Origin: an uncultured Lachnospiraceae bacterium
GTDB lineage: Bacteria; Bacillota; Clostridia; Lachnospirales; Lachnospiraceae
DNA length: 64,000 nt
NCBI GenBank assembly: GCA_910576975.1
Contig: CAJTJY010000007.1
Location: forward strand, 1-64,000
Direction: 5' to 3'
Part shown: in pieces, positions 1 to 8,889 of the stretch
Layout of the letters: each line of letters begins with the position of its first letter
Numbering within the stretch: position 1 is the stretch's first letter
Notes under the pieces: generated by a model
What the model saw: only the letters and a program-made list of their open reading frames with translations
The model's database searches: none
What the model was told of the DNA's origin: nothing
Position numbers and translations under genes: made by a program

Positions 1-52
1 CTTTGTGATGGAAACCTTTTGGCGCTATGAATTGCAAAATGCGGAAACTCAA
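1..52 (+). repeat. Truncated copy of family-1 hairpin repeat (right end)
   Basis: The first 52 bases match the last 52 bases of the complete 185-bp repeat at 29292-29476: the end of the shared core (CTTTGTGATGGAAACC) followed by the right terminal arm (GGCGCTATGAATTGC, then GCGGAAACTC). The rest of the element lies outside the window, so whether the copy is complete is unknown. Confidence 0.85.
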
Positions 53-63
53 GAATTATTCTT

Positions 64-92
64 TTGACAGTTTTCCCCTTGTATGGTATTTT
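64..92 (+). promoter_or_regulatory. Sigma-A type promoter of the ArsR-family gene
   Basis: TTGACA at 64-69 is followed after exactly 17 bases by TATTTT at 87-92. The predicted transcript would start near base 99, ahead of the ATG at 124. The promoter begins 12 bases after the end of the repeat. Confidence 0.6.
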
Positions 93-123
93 TATATTAA
101 TCGGCAAAAAAGAGGGAATCTTT

Positions 124-405
124 ATGAATCAGAATGAATTTGAGCAATTAGCAGAATTATTTAAGATATTTGGTACCCCTACCCGGCTGCAGATTCTGTA
201 TGCCTTGGTAGATGAAGAAAAATGTGTTTATGATATCGCCCGGGAATTGGGCATGTCCCAGAGCGCCATTTCTCACCAGCTCAGTATTTTAAAACAGAAC
301 CGGCTGGTGAAAAACCGACGCCAGGGCAAAACCGTCTATTATTCTTTGTTAGACTCTCATGTACTGACGATTATCGCACAAGGGCTGGATCATATCCGGG
401 AATAG
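124..405 (+). CDS. ArsR/SmtB-family metal-responsive repressor
   Basis: A 93-residue winged-helix repressor. The helix-turn-helix is seen around residues 35-60 (YDIARELGMSQSAISHQL) and is followed by the wing NRRQGKTVYYSL. The C-terminal helix carries D-x-H, then H and E 13 and 16 residues after the Asp (DSH...DHIRE). That is the spacing of the alpha-5 zinc site of SmtB, so a Zn/Cd/Co sensor is likely; the alpha-3 site keeps only one Cys (KCVYDIA). ATG 124 is preferred because GAGGGA lies 6 bases upstream and the longer frame would begin inside the -35 box. It converges on the next gene, so any target gene is probably outside the window or unlinked. Confidence 0.88.
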   Translation: MNQNEFEQLAELFKIFGTPTRLQILYALVDEEKCVYDIARELGMSQSAISHQLSILKQNRLVKNRRQGKTVYYSLLDSHVLTIIAQGLDHIRE

Positions 406-424
406 AGCCGCAGATAAGAGCTTT

Positions 425-2923
425 CTATCGTTCCTGCGCCTTAACCGCCTCTGTACGGAAAATAAACTTTACGGAGCCCTTGGTTCCTTGCGCTTTCTTT
501 GTAAATGTCTCATATTCCCTGCCTGCTTTGGCAACAGCCTCCAGCTTGTTCAAAAGAGTTTTTACATCTCCGTCATAAGCATCCGTTAATTTCTGAATCG
601 CATCCTTATCAAACTTGATTATGCCATCCTTAAGCTTATCCGATCCATCCGACAGTTTATCGACGCCCTCTTTGATTTGCATAGCCGCTCCTGAAAGCTT
701 GGAAGTCCCGTCGGATAACGCCCCATTGTTTGATACCAAAAGAGATGCCCCTTGGTTCAATTGACGGATTCCATCGTTTAGAGCAGGCATGTTGGCATTC
801 ATCATCTGCGTCCCCTGGCTTAACGCTTGCATGCCTGTTACCAGGCTGTAACCACTATTGGGATCCACTGTATTGATCGCTGCAGAAATCTTCGCCTTCG
901 TCCCTTCCACTGCGGTAAGCGTCGCCTCCTCCGCCGCTGTTTTTGCAGCCGTCTTTGCTGTTTCTGCCACTGCTTCGCCCACCGTATCTTTTGCTCCGTC
1001 GGCAATTCCTGCCACAATCTGCGCTGCCGTGCTCTCCATACCCGCTTTCAGCGTCTCGCTTGCCATCGCCGTACTTACAGTTTGTTCCACCAGAGCGTTT
1101 ACCGTCGCCTCAATCTGAGCTTTTCCTTCTGGAGACGCCAACGCTGCATCCACCTGCTGTTCAATCGCCGCCATCCGAGCGTCCACATTGGACGCCACCA
1201 TGCCATCGATATTTTGCTGGGCAATCAAAGCATTGATCTGATTCTGCGCATCTGATCCCTCCGTGTTTACTGCCTCATTGACTGCTGCGCAGATTGCTGC
1301 CACGGCCTCCGCATTGAGCACGCCCCCTGTCTGAGCCGCCATTGTGGCGGACTGCTGCCCAATGACTGACGCCGTGACGCCAGAGGTTACTTGCTGCGTC
1401 ACCTGCTGGACGACTGCCTGTGTCACTGCCTGCACCACCTGGGGTTTATATTCTGCCATTTTATCTTTCTTTGCCGTATCGCCTGCCAGCTGCGCATAAG
1501 CAGTTCCTAATACGGAATCCAGCATCGTCTGCGTATATGTTCCCAACCCGGCAGATACCTGGCTAGCCGCCTCCTGATTATTGGCAAGACTGTTATAAAA
1601 TGAATCAGACGCCTGTTGTTTTATGGCTGCTGTTCCCTTGTTTTTATCCTCGAACGTGCTTTCAATGGCGTCGTTTGCCTGCATTCTAAGTTCCTTGCGT
1701 TCCTGATCTGAAATCTTTTCCTTCAAAGTCTGGTCCAGCTGCGCCACGCCGCTATTTAAAGTCGCCGCGCTGTTATTCAGCGTTGTGACCCCGCCTATCA
1801 ATGTTCCAGCAGATCCTGAAAGAGTTTCAATCCCTTCATTTAGCTGAGACGCCCCCTTTGTATAACTGTTGACGCCGCTTTTTAAGGTGTTTGCACCTGA
1901 CGCAAATTCTTTGATGCTGCTCTTTAAAGTTCCTAAGCCTTTGGATAATTCTTTGCTGCCAGAAGTCAGTTTCTTGGATGCGTCTGTCAACGTATCGATG
2001 TTTTTCTCTAATTCTGCGAGATCAAACGCCTGATTCAAATCCCCGGCATTGAGCAAGTCGTTCATGACAATGGTCATGGTCATTTCCAATGAGAAATTTT
2101 CTACCTCTGCCGTCACTTCCACATAATCCGGAATCGCGACCTCCCCATCCAAATCTTCGTCTTCAATTTCAAGGCTTTGCTTTAATCCTGGCATCGCCAT
2201 GCCCACTGCGACTTTGCGGTTGCCGTCAGAAATCACCTTTCCATTCGTCACTTCTACATTTGAATAGTCCTCTGGCAGAATCATTCCTGTCATCACCGTA
2301 AACGGCACATATACCTCATGAGCCTCTCCTTCTATTATCTGCGTGCTTTCCGCATGATTATCATAATCAAAGCGAATCGTCACCTTGCCGCTTTTTCCAG
2401 CGATCTCCTCTGGCTTCATTTCCTCTCCATCCAGGAAATAGGTGACTTTCTCTGTAATCGGCAGCTCTTTATCCGTGGTTCCCTGATAATAAATGTCATT
2501 TCCTTGTGCCTGCCAGGTAATCTTATCGCCGTTTTGGCTATAAGTCTCTTCCCCTTTCACATTTTCAATCTCTTTCAGATCTGAAGCGTCTTTCAGCTCT
2601 GACTCCCCATTTTTATTTTTGAGCCATTCACTTACAATTACTTTCTTTGCAGAACCCTGGGCGTCGGTCACCACATAAACTGTCTCTTCTTTCCCAGCGT
2701 CTTCTGACTCCCCGGCAACAGAAAGAACTTTTTCCAGCGCTTTTTTAATCTCTTTTTTGTCAGCCTTGCTCTTTGATTCTTTCTCTCCATTCTCCGCCTT
2801 TTGGGCATAAACGGTATATGCCATCCCAGTTCCAGTTCCCAACATGGCGACGGTAAGCACGCCCGCTGTCACTCGAATCAAATATTTATTCTGAAATTTT
2901 TTCTTTAACTCCATATTTTTCAT
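425..2923 (-). CDS. Membrane-anchored heptad-repeat partner protein of the MMPL exporter (YhgE/Pip-like C-terminal part)
   Basis: About 832 residues. An N-terminal membrane segment (residues ~18-40) is followed by a charged stretch, a beta-rich domain, and a long helical region of LxxG-type heptads (TLKSGVNSY, QLNEGIETL, TLNSGVAQL) like those of YhgE/Pip and ESX-associated surface proteins. A central Ala/Gln/Val-rich insert (~residues 440-680) looks like a long coiled coil. There is no obvious second membrane anchor, so the protein is probably outside the cell and tethered at its N-terminus. It lies 26 bases downstream of the MMPL exporter and is probably its extracytoplasmic partner (inference from position). 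The second ATG is used: AGGAGG sits 8 bases before it but only 2 before the first. Substrate unknown. Confidence 0.75.
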   Translation of the reverse strand: MKNMELKKKFQNKYLIRVTAGVLTVAMLGTGTGMAYTVYAQKAENGEKESKSKADKKEIKKALEKVLSVAGESEDAGKEETVYVVTDAQGSAKKVIVSEWLKNKNGESELKDASDLKEIENVKGEETYSQNGDKITWQAQGNDIYYQGTTDKELPITEKVTYFLDGEEMKPEEIAGKSGKVTIRFDYDNHAESTQIIEGEAHEVYVPFTVMTGMILPEDYSNVEVTNGKVISDGNRKVAVGMAMPGLKQSLEIEDEDLDGEVAIPDYVEVTAEVENFSLEMTMTIVMNDLLNAGDLNQAFDLAELEKNIDTLTDASKKLTSGSKELSKGLGTLKSSIKEFASGANTLKSGVNSYTKGASQLNEGIETLSGSAGTLIGGVTTLNNSAATLNSGVAQLDQTLKEKISDQERKELRMQANDAIESTFEDKNKGTAAIKQQASDSFYNSLANNQEAASQVSAGLGTYTQTMLDSVLGTAYAQLAGDTAKKDKMAEYKPQVVQAVTQAVVQQVTQQVTSGVTASVIGQQSATMAAQTGGVLNAEAVAAICAAVNEAVNTEGSDAQNQINALIAQQNIDGMVASNVDARMAAIEQQVDAALASPEGKAQIEATVNALVEQTVSTAMASETLKAGMESTAAQIVAGIADGAKDTVGEAVAETAKTAAKTAAEEATLTAVEGTKAKISAAINTVDPNSGYSLVTGMQALSQGTQMMNANMPALNDGIRQLNQGASLLVSNNGALSDGTSKLSGAAMQIKEGVDKLSDGSDKLKDGIIKFDKDAIQKLTDAYDGDVKTLLNKLEAVAKAGREYETFTKKAQGTKGSVKFIFRTEAVKAQER

Positions 2924-2949
2924 GATCATTGCCTCCTGATTATCTGAAT

Positions 2950-5073
2950 CTATTGTGAAATTTTTGATGAAACCATATTTACTTTTTCTGCGTCCGGCTT
3001 CCCGCGGCGTGACGGGCCAAAATTGGTACTGGTAGCACAGATCACCCGGTCAAACACTACGAACATTGCCGGCAGAATGAAGATTGCGACAAACATGCTG
3101 ATAATCGCCCCTCGGGACATCAGCGTACATAACGCGCCGATCATATCAATCCTGGAATAGAATGCGACTCCTACTGTCGCTGCAAAAAAGCTCAATGCGC
3201 TTCCTACGATAGAAGATACCGATGTGGACAGCGCTATGGTAACGGCCTCTGTCTTGTCTGCCCCTCGGTTGCGCTCCTTGCGGTAACGGGTCGTCATCAG
3301 AATAGCGTAATCAACCGTCGCCCCAAGCTGGATAGTGCCAATTACTACAGAAGCAATAAAAGGCAGCACTGTCCCAGTATACGCCGGAAGCCCCATATTG
3401 ATAAAAATGGCAAACTCAATGACCGATACCAGGATAATTGGAATGGAAATAGATTGAAAAGTAAGAAGTATGATTAGAAATACTGCTGCAATAGATACCA
3501 CGCTCACTACTTTAAAATCTTTATCCGTAATGTTAATCAAGTCTTTCGTACAAGGCGCTTCCCCAATCAGCATCCCTTGGGGATCATGCTTTTTCAAGAT
3601 GGCGTTCAACTCTGTAATCTGATTGTTTACCTCGTCTGAGGCTATCTTATATTCAGAACTAATCATCATCATCTGATAATGATCTGTCATCAGCTTTTCC
3701 TTTGCCTCTTCTGGAATCACTTCCAAGGGAACGGCGGGACCTACCAGGGATTCCATTCCAAGCACAGAAGACACCCCGTCCACCGCTTCCATCTCTTTTT
3801 TAAGCATTCCCGCCTCTTTCTGGGACAGGCTGCTGTCAAGCAGCAGAATATGGGTGGTATTCATCTGAAAGATTTGATCCAGCTTTTCGTTCGCCTGTAT
3901 GCTGGGCAAATCCTTGGGCAGCGTTCCCGCAAGATCGTAGTAGACTCCAGTATGGGTATATCCATACAAGGCAGGTCCCAGCACGACCAAGAATATTGTG
4001 ACAAAAATCTTATAATGCCTTACCACAAATGGGGCAATTTTTCCTAAATCTGGGACCAGCGGCTTGTGCTTTGTCTTCGAAATCGGCTGATCAAACACCA
4101 AAATTAAGGATGGCAGCACGGTAACGCAGCAGATTACGCCAATTAATACGCCTTTCGCCATCACGACTCCAAGATCCATGCCCAGCGTGAATGTCATAAA
4201 GCACAATGCCACAAACCCTGCCACCGTGGTAGTGGAGCTGCTTAAGACTGAACCCAGGGTATTGGAAATGGCATGTGACATGGCTCGTTTTTTATCTCCT
4301 GGAAACCGCTCCTGATTTTCCTCATAACTATGCCACAGGAAAATGGAGTAGTCCATGGTCACTCCCAACTGTAAGACCGCCGCTAGAGCCTGGGTAATAT
4401 AACAAATCTCTCCCGAAAAGACATTACTTCCCAGATTATATAAAATCGCCATCCCAATACTCAAAAGGAAGAAGACTGGGGCTAGAAAAGAATCCATAGC
4501 CAATGATAAGATGATACAAGACAATGCTCCTGCTATCGCCACATACGCAATCATTTCCTGATTGCAGATATCTTTGATATCCGTTACCACTGCAGACATG
4601 CCGCTGACAAAACACTGCTTATCAGCCAGGCCGCGAATCTGCTTTACCGCCTCCATCGTTTCATCTGACGACATCGAAGAATCATACATCACAGCCATCA
4701 TCGTATCTGTGCCTTTGACGAATTTCTCTTTCATGTCGTTTGGAAGGATCTCCATTGGCATTGACAAATCTGCAAGAGAGTCATACCAAATCACCGTTTT
4801 CACATGGGGCACTGCCTCTATCTGCTTGCGCAGAGCAGACACGTCTTTATTCGCCATGCCCTCCACCACGCAAATGGAAAATGCCCCTGTATCAAACTCC
4901 TCCATCAAAATGTCTTGCCCTTTCATGGTCTCAATATCTTCAGGCAGATAAGAAAGGATATCATAATTAATCCTGGTACTGATAATTCCCAATACTGACG
5001 GAACTAAAAGAAGCAAACTGATGATCAGTATCGGAATTCGCAGCTTTACAACTTTTTTTCCAAATGTAATCAT
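2950..5073 (-). CDS. MMPL/RND-family exporter
   Basis: About 707 residues with the duplicated RND layout: a membrane helix near residues 15-35, an extracytoplasmic domain, six further helices, then a second repeat of the same plan. Each half has the sterol-sensing-like segment with an acidic residue (LGVTMDYSIFLWHSYEE and LGATVDYAILMTTRYRKE), which in MMPL proteins is part of the proton relay. Size and lack of extra domains match Gram-positive YdfJ-like exporters of lipids or hydrophobic compounds. The open frame could start at a GTG 12 bases earlier, but that GTG abuts the GAGGAG ribosome-binding site; the ATG has it at 10 bases. It follows a TetR gene, the usual regulator of such pumps. Confidence 0.88.
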   Translation of the reverse strand: MITFGKKVVKLRIPILIISLLLLVPSVLGIISTRINYDILSYLPEDIETMKGQDILMEEFDTGAFSICVVEGMANKDVSALRKQIEAVPHVKTVIWYDSLADLSMPMEILPNDMKEKFVKGTDTMMAVMYDSSMSSDETMEAVKQIRGLADKQCFVSGMSAVVTDIKDICNQEMIAYVAIAGALSCIILSLAMDSFLAPVFFLLSIGMAILYNLGSNVFSGEICYITQALAAVLQLGVTMDYSIFLWHSYEENQERFPGDKKRAMSHAISNTLGSVLSSSTTTVAGFVALCFMTFTLGMDLGVVMAKGVLIGVICCVTVLPSLILVFDQPISKTKHKPLVPDLGKIAPFVVRHYKIFVTIFLVVLGPALYGYTHTGVYYDLAGTLPKDLPSIQANEKLDQIFQMNTTHILLLDSSLSQKEAGMLKKEMEAVDGVSSVLGMESLVGPAVPLEVIPEEAKEKLMTDHYQMMMISSEYKIASDEVNNQITELNAILKKHDPQGMLIGEAPCTKDLINITDKDFKVVSVVSIAAVFLIILLTFQSISIPIILVSVIEFAIFINMGLPAYTGTVLPFIASVVIGTIQLGATVDYAILMTTRYRKERNRGADKTEAVTIALSTSVSSIVGSALSFFAATVGVAFYSRIDMIGALCTLMSRGAIISMFVAIFILPAMFVVFDRVICATSTNFGPSRRGKPDAEKVNMVSSKISQ

Positions 5074-5163
5074 TTTTTCTCGCACTCCTCTTTCATATTT
5101 TTGTTTTCATCAAAGAGTATAAAAAAAAAGACCGAACAAATAAATATTCAATCTTTTTTCTCT

Positions 5164-5216
5164 GTATACTCCAAATATACATTCTCGCCAATATGTAATT
5201 TTCAACATACATTCTC
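5164..5216 (-). promoter_or_regulatory. Promoter and candidate TetR operator of the MMPL gene pair
   Basis: On the minus strand TTGAAA (5205-5200) is followed after 17-18 bases by a weak -10 (ATGTAT/TGTATA). The inverted repeat GTATA-N7-TATAC (5164-5180) overlaps the -10, and ATACATTCTC is repeated at 5177-5186 and 5207-5216, exactly 30 bp apart. This is where a TetR repressor would be expected to bind; the protein-site pairing is inferred. Confidence 0.45.
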
Positions 5217-5249
5217 TGAAATCTGTCTCCACAAAGCGCATCCTGACAG

Positions 5250-5813
5250 TTATAATTCCTCAATCACCTCTGTCATAGAGCGGGTTATCATGTAATTATA
5301 GATATCCGTAATCTCCCGAGGATCCACTGTCATGCCACTCTTAATCCAGCTTACCACGACAAAGCACATCGATTGGGCATAGTATTGCGCTATATGCTCC
5401 GGCGTCAGCCAAGGATGCCTGGGTTTTGCCGTCTGACTTTTTCCAAAGATCACTTCCAACAGAAGCTCCTCTATGCATTTCTTGCAGATGTCCTCAAAGG
5501 AATTCTGCCCTTCCAGACGCACAGCCTTTGCATAGAATTCCTGGTCCTTTTTCACGGAAGTAAAGATAAGCATCAAGGCTTCGTCTACCATTCCAGCATG
5601 GATCAAAGGTCTGGTATATTCGAGGATCTCAGTGCGGATAATCCATTCCAACAGCTCATATTTATCTTGGAAATGATTATAAAACGTAGGCCGTATCACT
5701 CCCGCCTTATCCGTAACCGCCTTGATGGTAATTTTCTCAATCGGCTGCCGGCACGCCAACTCTTTGAAACTCTCCGCCAGCAGCATGTCAATCCTTTCTT
5801 TCTGTCCTGTCAC
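5250..5813 (-). CDS. TetR-family transcriptional regulator
   Basis: A 187-residue protein with the TetR layout: N-terminal DNA-binding domain with the helix-turn-helix at residues ~28-50 (TIKAVTDKAGVIRPTFYNHF) and a helical ligand-binding domain ending in a run typical of the TetR C-terminal family (AQYYAQSMCFVVVSWIKSGM). Translation is likely from a GTG because the first helix (KERIDMLLAESFKELA) is needed for the fold and GAGGA lies just ahead. The gene is 15 bases after the HD-GYP gene and upstream of the MMPL pump, with an inverted repeat in the following gap. It is probably a local repressor of the pump. Confidence 0.85.
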   Translation of the reverse strand: MTGQKERIDMLLAESFKELACRQPIEKITIKAVTDKAGVIRPTFYNHFQDKYELLEWIIRTEILEYTRPLIHAGMVDEALMLIFTSVKKDQEFYAKAVRLEGQNSFEDICKKCIEELLLEVIFGKSQTAKPRHPWLTPEHIAQYYAQSMCFVVVSWIKSGMTVDPREITDIYNYMITRSMTEVIEEL

Positions 5814-5828
5814 GTCCTCACACCTTGC

Positions 5829-6872
5829 TTATACATTCAATTCCAGAATTGTCAGGCTCCTGGCGCTGTCATCTGATTTCAAATCTATCACTTCCCCGGT
5901 AGGGATGACTTTTACTTTCGGTCTTAAGATAAACTCTTTATAGTTTTCCATCACCACTGCGCGTCTTCCATCTGAAAGGCTGACTTCACATCCCACTGGA
6001 AACACCGCGATCCTGTGCATAAACACATCCACGAGTTCTGGATCAAATTCTGCCCCGGCATTCGCCATTATGTATTCTACCGCCTCTGAAGGTGGAACAG
6101 GCTCGTGATATGGAAGCTTGGAGGTTAAAGCGTCATAGACGTCCGCCAATTTGATAATTCTGGCATAAATCGGAATCTCTGATCCAGATCTTCGCATCGG
6201 GTAGCCGCATCCATTATACCATTCATGATGTTCCAGCACGCTATCGTACACTTCTGGCAGAAAGTCAAAATTCTCCACTAGAAAGTCGTATCCTAATTTG
6301 GGATGCTGCACGATCATGATCCGCTCCTCATCCGTAAGAGAACGCCTAACGTTCAGCACATCCTCTTCCACGAACCGTTTTCCAACGTCATGGAGCAATG
6401 CCGCCGTCGTCAGAATATCAAGCTCTTCTTTATTCATGTTGCAGGACGCACCCATCATCGCGGACAATACCGCAACATTCACAGAGTGAAAATAAACATA
6501 ATCATCATACGTCTTAATATCAAGCATATTACACATTACGTCTTCATTTCTCAGCACTTCCTCCATCACGTTCATGACGACTTCCTGTAGGTTATGCTGT
6601 TCTGTGGGAAGGTTTTTATTATCCAGAAACAGGTCATGGACCATTTTCAATGCTTCCCGTTTTACTTCCGGCCGTATCACCTGCGCGATCATCAAGTCTT
6701 CCGTAAACTCGTCGTCAATATAAATTCCCGGAAATCCCAGTTTTAATAACTGCTGCAAGTTATCATGGTTTAAGATTACGCGCTTGCCCAAAATCAAGCG
6801 CCCTTCCCCATTATAGATATCCTGCCCCAACGTCATTCCCGTTTCTACTTTCGCCATCGGCATATAACGCAT
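5829..6872 (-). CDS. HD-GYP domain protein (probable cyclic-di-GMP phosphodiesterase)
   Basis: 347 residues. An N-terminal ~120-residue domain of the kind that often precedes HD-GYP is followed by the catalytic domain: His 129, HD at 161-162 (LLHDVGK), HHE at 215-217, and the GxGYP signature at 221-225 (YNGCGYP), then the metal-binding Asp in KLADVYDALTS. A ~65-residue C-terminal beta extension (VGCEVSLSDGRRAVVMENY) follows. The expected activity is hydrolysis of c-di-GMP to pGpG/GMP. AGGAGGT lies 8 bases before the ATG. It follows a diguanylate cyclase by 17 bases, so one transcript encodes both synthesis and degradation of the same messenger. Confidence 0.9.
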   Translation of the reverse strand: MRYMPMAKVETGMTLGQDIYNGEGRLILGKRVILNHDNLQQLLKLGFPGIYIDDEFTEDLMIAQVIRPEVKREALKMVHDLFLDNKNLPTEQHNLQEVVMNVMEEVLRNEDVMCNMLDIKTYDDYVYFHSVNVAVLSAMMGASCNMNKEELDILTTAALLHDVGKRFVEEDVLNVRRSLTDEERIMIVQHPKLGYDFLVENFDFLPEVYDSVLEHHEWYNGCGYPMRRSGSEIPIYARIIKLADVYDALTSKLPYHEPVPPSEAVEYIMANAGAEFDPELVDVFMHRIAVFPVGCEVSLSDGRRAVVMENYKEFILRPKVKVIPTGEVIDLKSDDSARSLTILELNV

Positions 6873-6889
6873 ACTTCGCTACCTCCTGT

Positions 6890-8575
6890 TTATATTCTTA
6901 TACCGTTTTCCTGCGCTGCCTTCTGCGCCCGCTTACACTGATACATTCGCTCGTCGGCGCGTCCCAAGGTTTCCTGCAGGTTCATGTCAATGCTACGATT
7001 ATATTTTGCAAAACCAGAAGCGATCTGCATAAAGTCTTTCACCTGCGTCCCCTGCAGGCTCGCAAGCCAGTCGCACATCTGTTTTTCTCTCTCTTCAAAT
7101 ATTTCCTGGGTCATGGAATCCGATAAGAGGCAAAACTCATCTCCTCCAATCCGATACACTTCTCCCAAATCGCCAAACATGTCACGAATGATCTCACTCC
7201 CCGTAATAATGTAGCAATCGCCCATCCCATGACCATATACATCGTTCATCCGTTTCAAATTATTCAGGTCAAACATCGCCACACTGTACTTTCGAAAATC
7301 TCCCTGATGAATCTGATGCAGATCCAATTCAAAGCTTCTGCGGTTCTTTAATAGCGTCAGCCCATCCAGCGCCGCTTCCTCTCGAAGCGCTTCCGCCTTC
7401 TCTCCTGCCTGAATCAGCTTAATGGAATCATTCAAAAATTGCTTCGTCAGTACCAGCACGTAGAACAGACAGCCCATTCTGGAAAAACACGCCACATCTT
7501 CATAAAATCCGTAATAATAATTGATTACGTCCAGAATGATGCATACTCCCACTATGCCTATACAGACTGCATGTTTCCACAGCTTTCCCTGGGATTGAAA
7601 TCCCTGCTTTCCTTTTTCCACCACAAACTGAACCCCTAAGACGATCGCTGTAACCGCAACTGCTCCTCCTAAAATATGCGTAATCCAAAGCGTCTGTTTC
7701 AAATCAAACAGTCCTAAAGCCTGCCCTGCAAGGCTGACTGCAAACTCAGTTTCGCTTGCCACAGCCAAAGCTCCAAATAAACGGCTGTTATCCTTGGCAT
7801 ACATCATCTGCATAAAATAAATGATAGGAACGGGCATCAGCTTTAACGCAATGATGTCTATCTGATTGCAAAGCAACGTTCTGCCAAACATAATCATCGG
7901 TATTTGAGTCTCAAAAGCAGACCACACTGCAAAATGAACGGCAAAAAGCCCCAGCCAGGGAATCCCCTTGTGGAGGTGCATCTTCTTTCCAAAGGCGAAC
8001 CAGCCAACCGTCAGTACCAATCCCATGCTCAATATGATAAAGCTAATCAGCAAGGATAAAAATTTCTCTCGGATCAAATTAATCACGATGGCAGATTGTG
8101 AGCCATAGACAAATTCCGGTACCTTGACGCGCTTTGAACGATAGCAGTTTTTAATATGTATTTCCAGATCCTTGCCAGAATATCCTTTCCAAAGCTGCAC
8201 AAAATTCCAGCAATTCCCCGGCGTCCCGCTTCTGGAATTCTGCGGGGGAACGCATTCGTAAACTTTTTCTCCCCCTATATAAACCTCCACCAATTGATGA
8301 GACGTATAAAAACCAATGGCATTTACAAAATCAATGTCCTCTGAAAACTGCTTTGTTAAAATAATCTCCTGATGCTCTCTTGATACATGAAGTTCCTCTG
8401 GAAGCGTATCATATTCCCGAATTTCCTGTCCCATGGCAACTGTCCAGCCCTTATTATAAGAATCCTCCTGGACTTCCTGTTTCATTCTCCAATCATTCAA
8501 TGAAAAGGAGAATGCCAGGATGATAAACAGGATGACTATTACAATTTCCAGCAGATGTATTTTCAAAATTTTCAC
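6890..8575 (-). CDS. Membrane diguanylate cyclase (7TM-DISM-like sensor plus GGDEF)
   Basis: 561 residues. A membrane helix at the N-terminus (~8-25) is followed by an extracytoplasmic beta domain (~30-165), then about seven or eight membrane helices (~170-390), a short linker and a GGDEF domain (~400-561). The active-site loop is intact (YRIGGDEF near residue 473), so c-di-GMP synthesis is expected. The start is GTG with AAGGAGGAG just ahead. It is the first gene of a run that continues with an HD-GYP phosphodiesterase, TetR and an exporter, so the sensed signal may be an exported or envelope-active compound (inference). Confidence 0.9.
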   Translation of the reverse strand: MKILKIHLLEIVIVILFIILAFSFSLNDWRMKQEVQEDSYNKGWTVAMGQEIREYDTLPEELHVSREHQEIILTKQFSEDIDFVNAIGFYTSHQLVEVYIGGEKVYECVPPQNSRSGTPGNCWNFVQLWKGYSGKDLEIHIKNCYRSKRVKVPEFVYGSQSAIVINLIREKFLSLLISFIILSMGLVLTVGWFAFGKKMHLHKGIPWLGLFAVHFAVWSAFETQIPMIMFGRTLLCNQIDIIALKLMPVPIIYFMQMMYAKDNSRLFGALAVASETEFAVSLAGQALGLFDLKQTLWITHILGGAVAVTAIVLGVQFVVEKGKQGFQSQGKLWKHAVCIGIVGVCIILDVINYYYGFYEDVACFSRMGCLFYVLVLTKQFLNDSIKLIQAGEKAEALREEAALDGLTLLKNRRSFELDLHQIHQGDFRKYSVAMFDLNNLKRMNDVYGHGMGDCYIITGSEIIRDMFGDLGEVYRIGGDEFCLLSDSMTQEIFEEREKQMCDWLASLQGTQVKDFMQIASGFAKYNRSIDMNLQETLGRADERMYQCKRAQKAAQENGIRI

Positions 8576-8684
8576 TGGTCTCCTCCTTCTGACGTGGCAT
8601 TTCCTAATCTTGCGTTCTTATTTTAACATATTTTCTAAAAAAATAAAACATTTTTCCAATATTCATGCATTCTGTTGAAACAAT

Positions 8685-8776
8685 CCCACCATCGCCAATA
8701 GGCAATTGATTCAGAGGCGAATTATGATAAGCGCCCCGTGAACATGCATAGACGAGCGCCTAATATCGGCGATGGG
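8685..8776. repeat. Imperfect inverted repeat with internal palindromes
   Basis: CCCACCATCGCCAATAGG (8685-8702) pairs with CCTAATATCGGCGATGGG (8759-8776), and AGGCG near 8714 can pair with CGCCT at 8756-8760. The 92-bp unit could fold into a branched hairpin between the RNase H gene and the diguanylate cyclase promoter. No T-run follows on either side, so a simple terminator is not supported. The rest of the ~310-base gap holds A/T-rich sequence with a possible minus-strand -10 (TAAAAT). Confidence 0.55.
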
Positions 8777-8889
8777 CAAAACGCCCCTTAAGCCTCAGAC
8801 AGGAGTTGCAAAGCAGCAGATAGCTTTCCCTGCAGACAGTCTATGACTTGTATCAAAGATATGGGCCTATCTGTCGTATTTCGCGCATT

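Noticed and set aside
64..123. N-terminal extension of the ArsR-family protein from a TTG at base 64
   Set aside because: The codon lies inside a TTGACA -35 box, and a ribosome-binding site stands before the ATG at 124.
827..1255. Plus-strand open frames of 80-140 codons opposite the heptad-repeat protein
   Set aside because: They are antisense shadows of a low-complexity Ala/Gln-rich coding region, with Cys/Arg-rich or Pro/Ser-rich products and no ribosome-binding sites.
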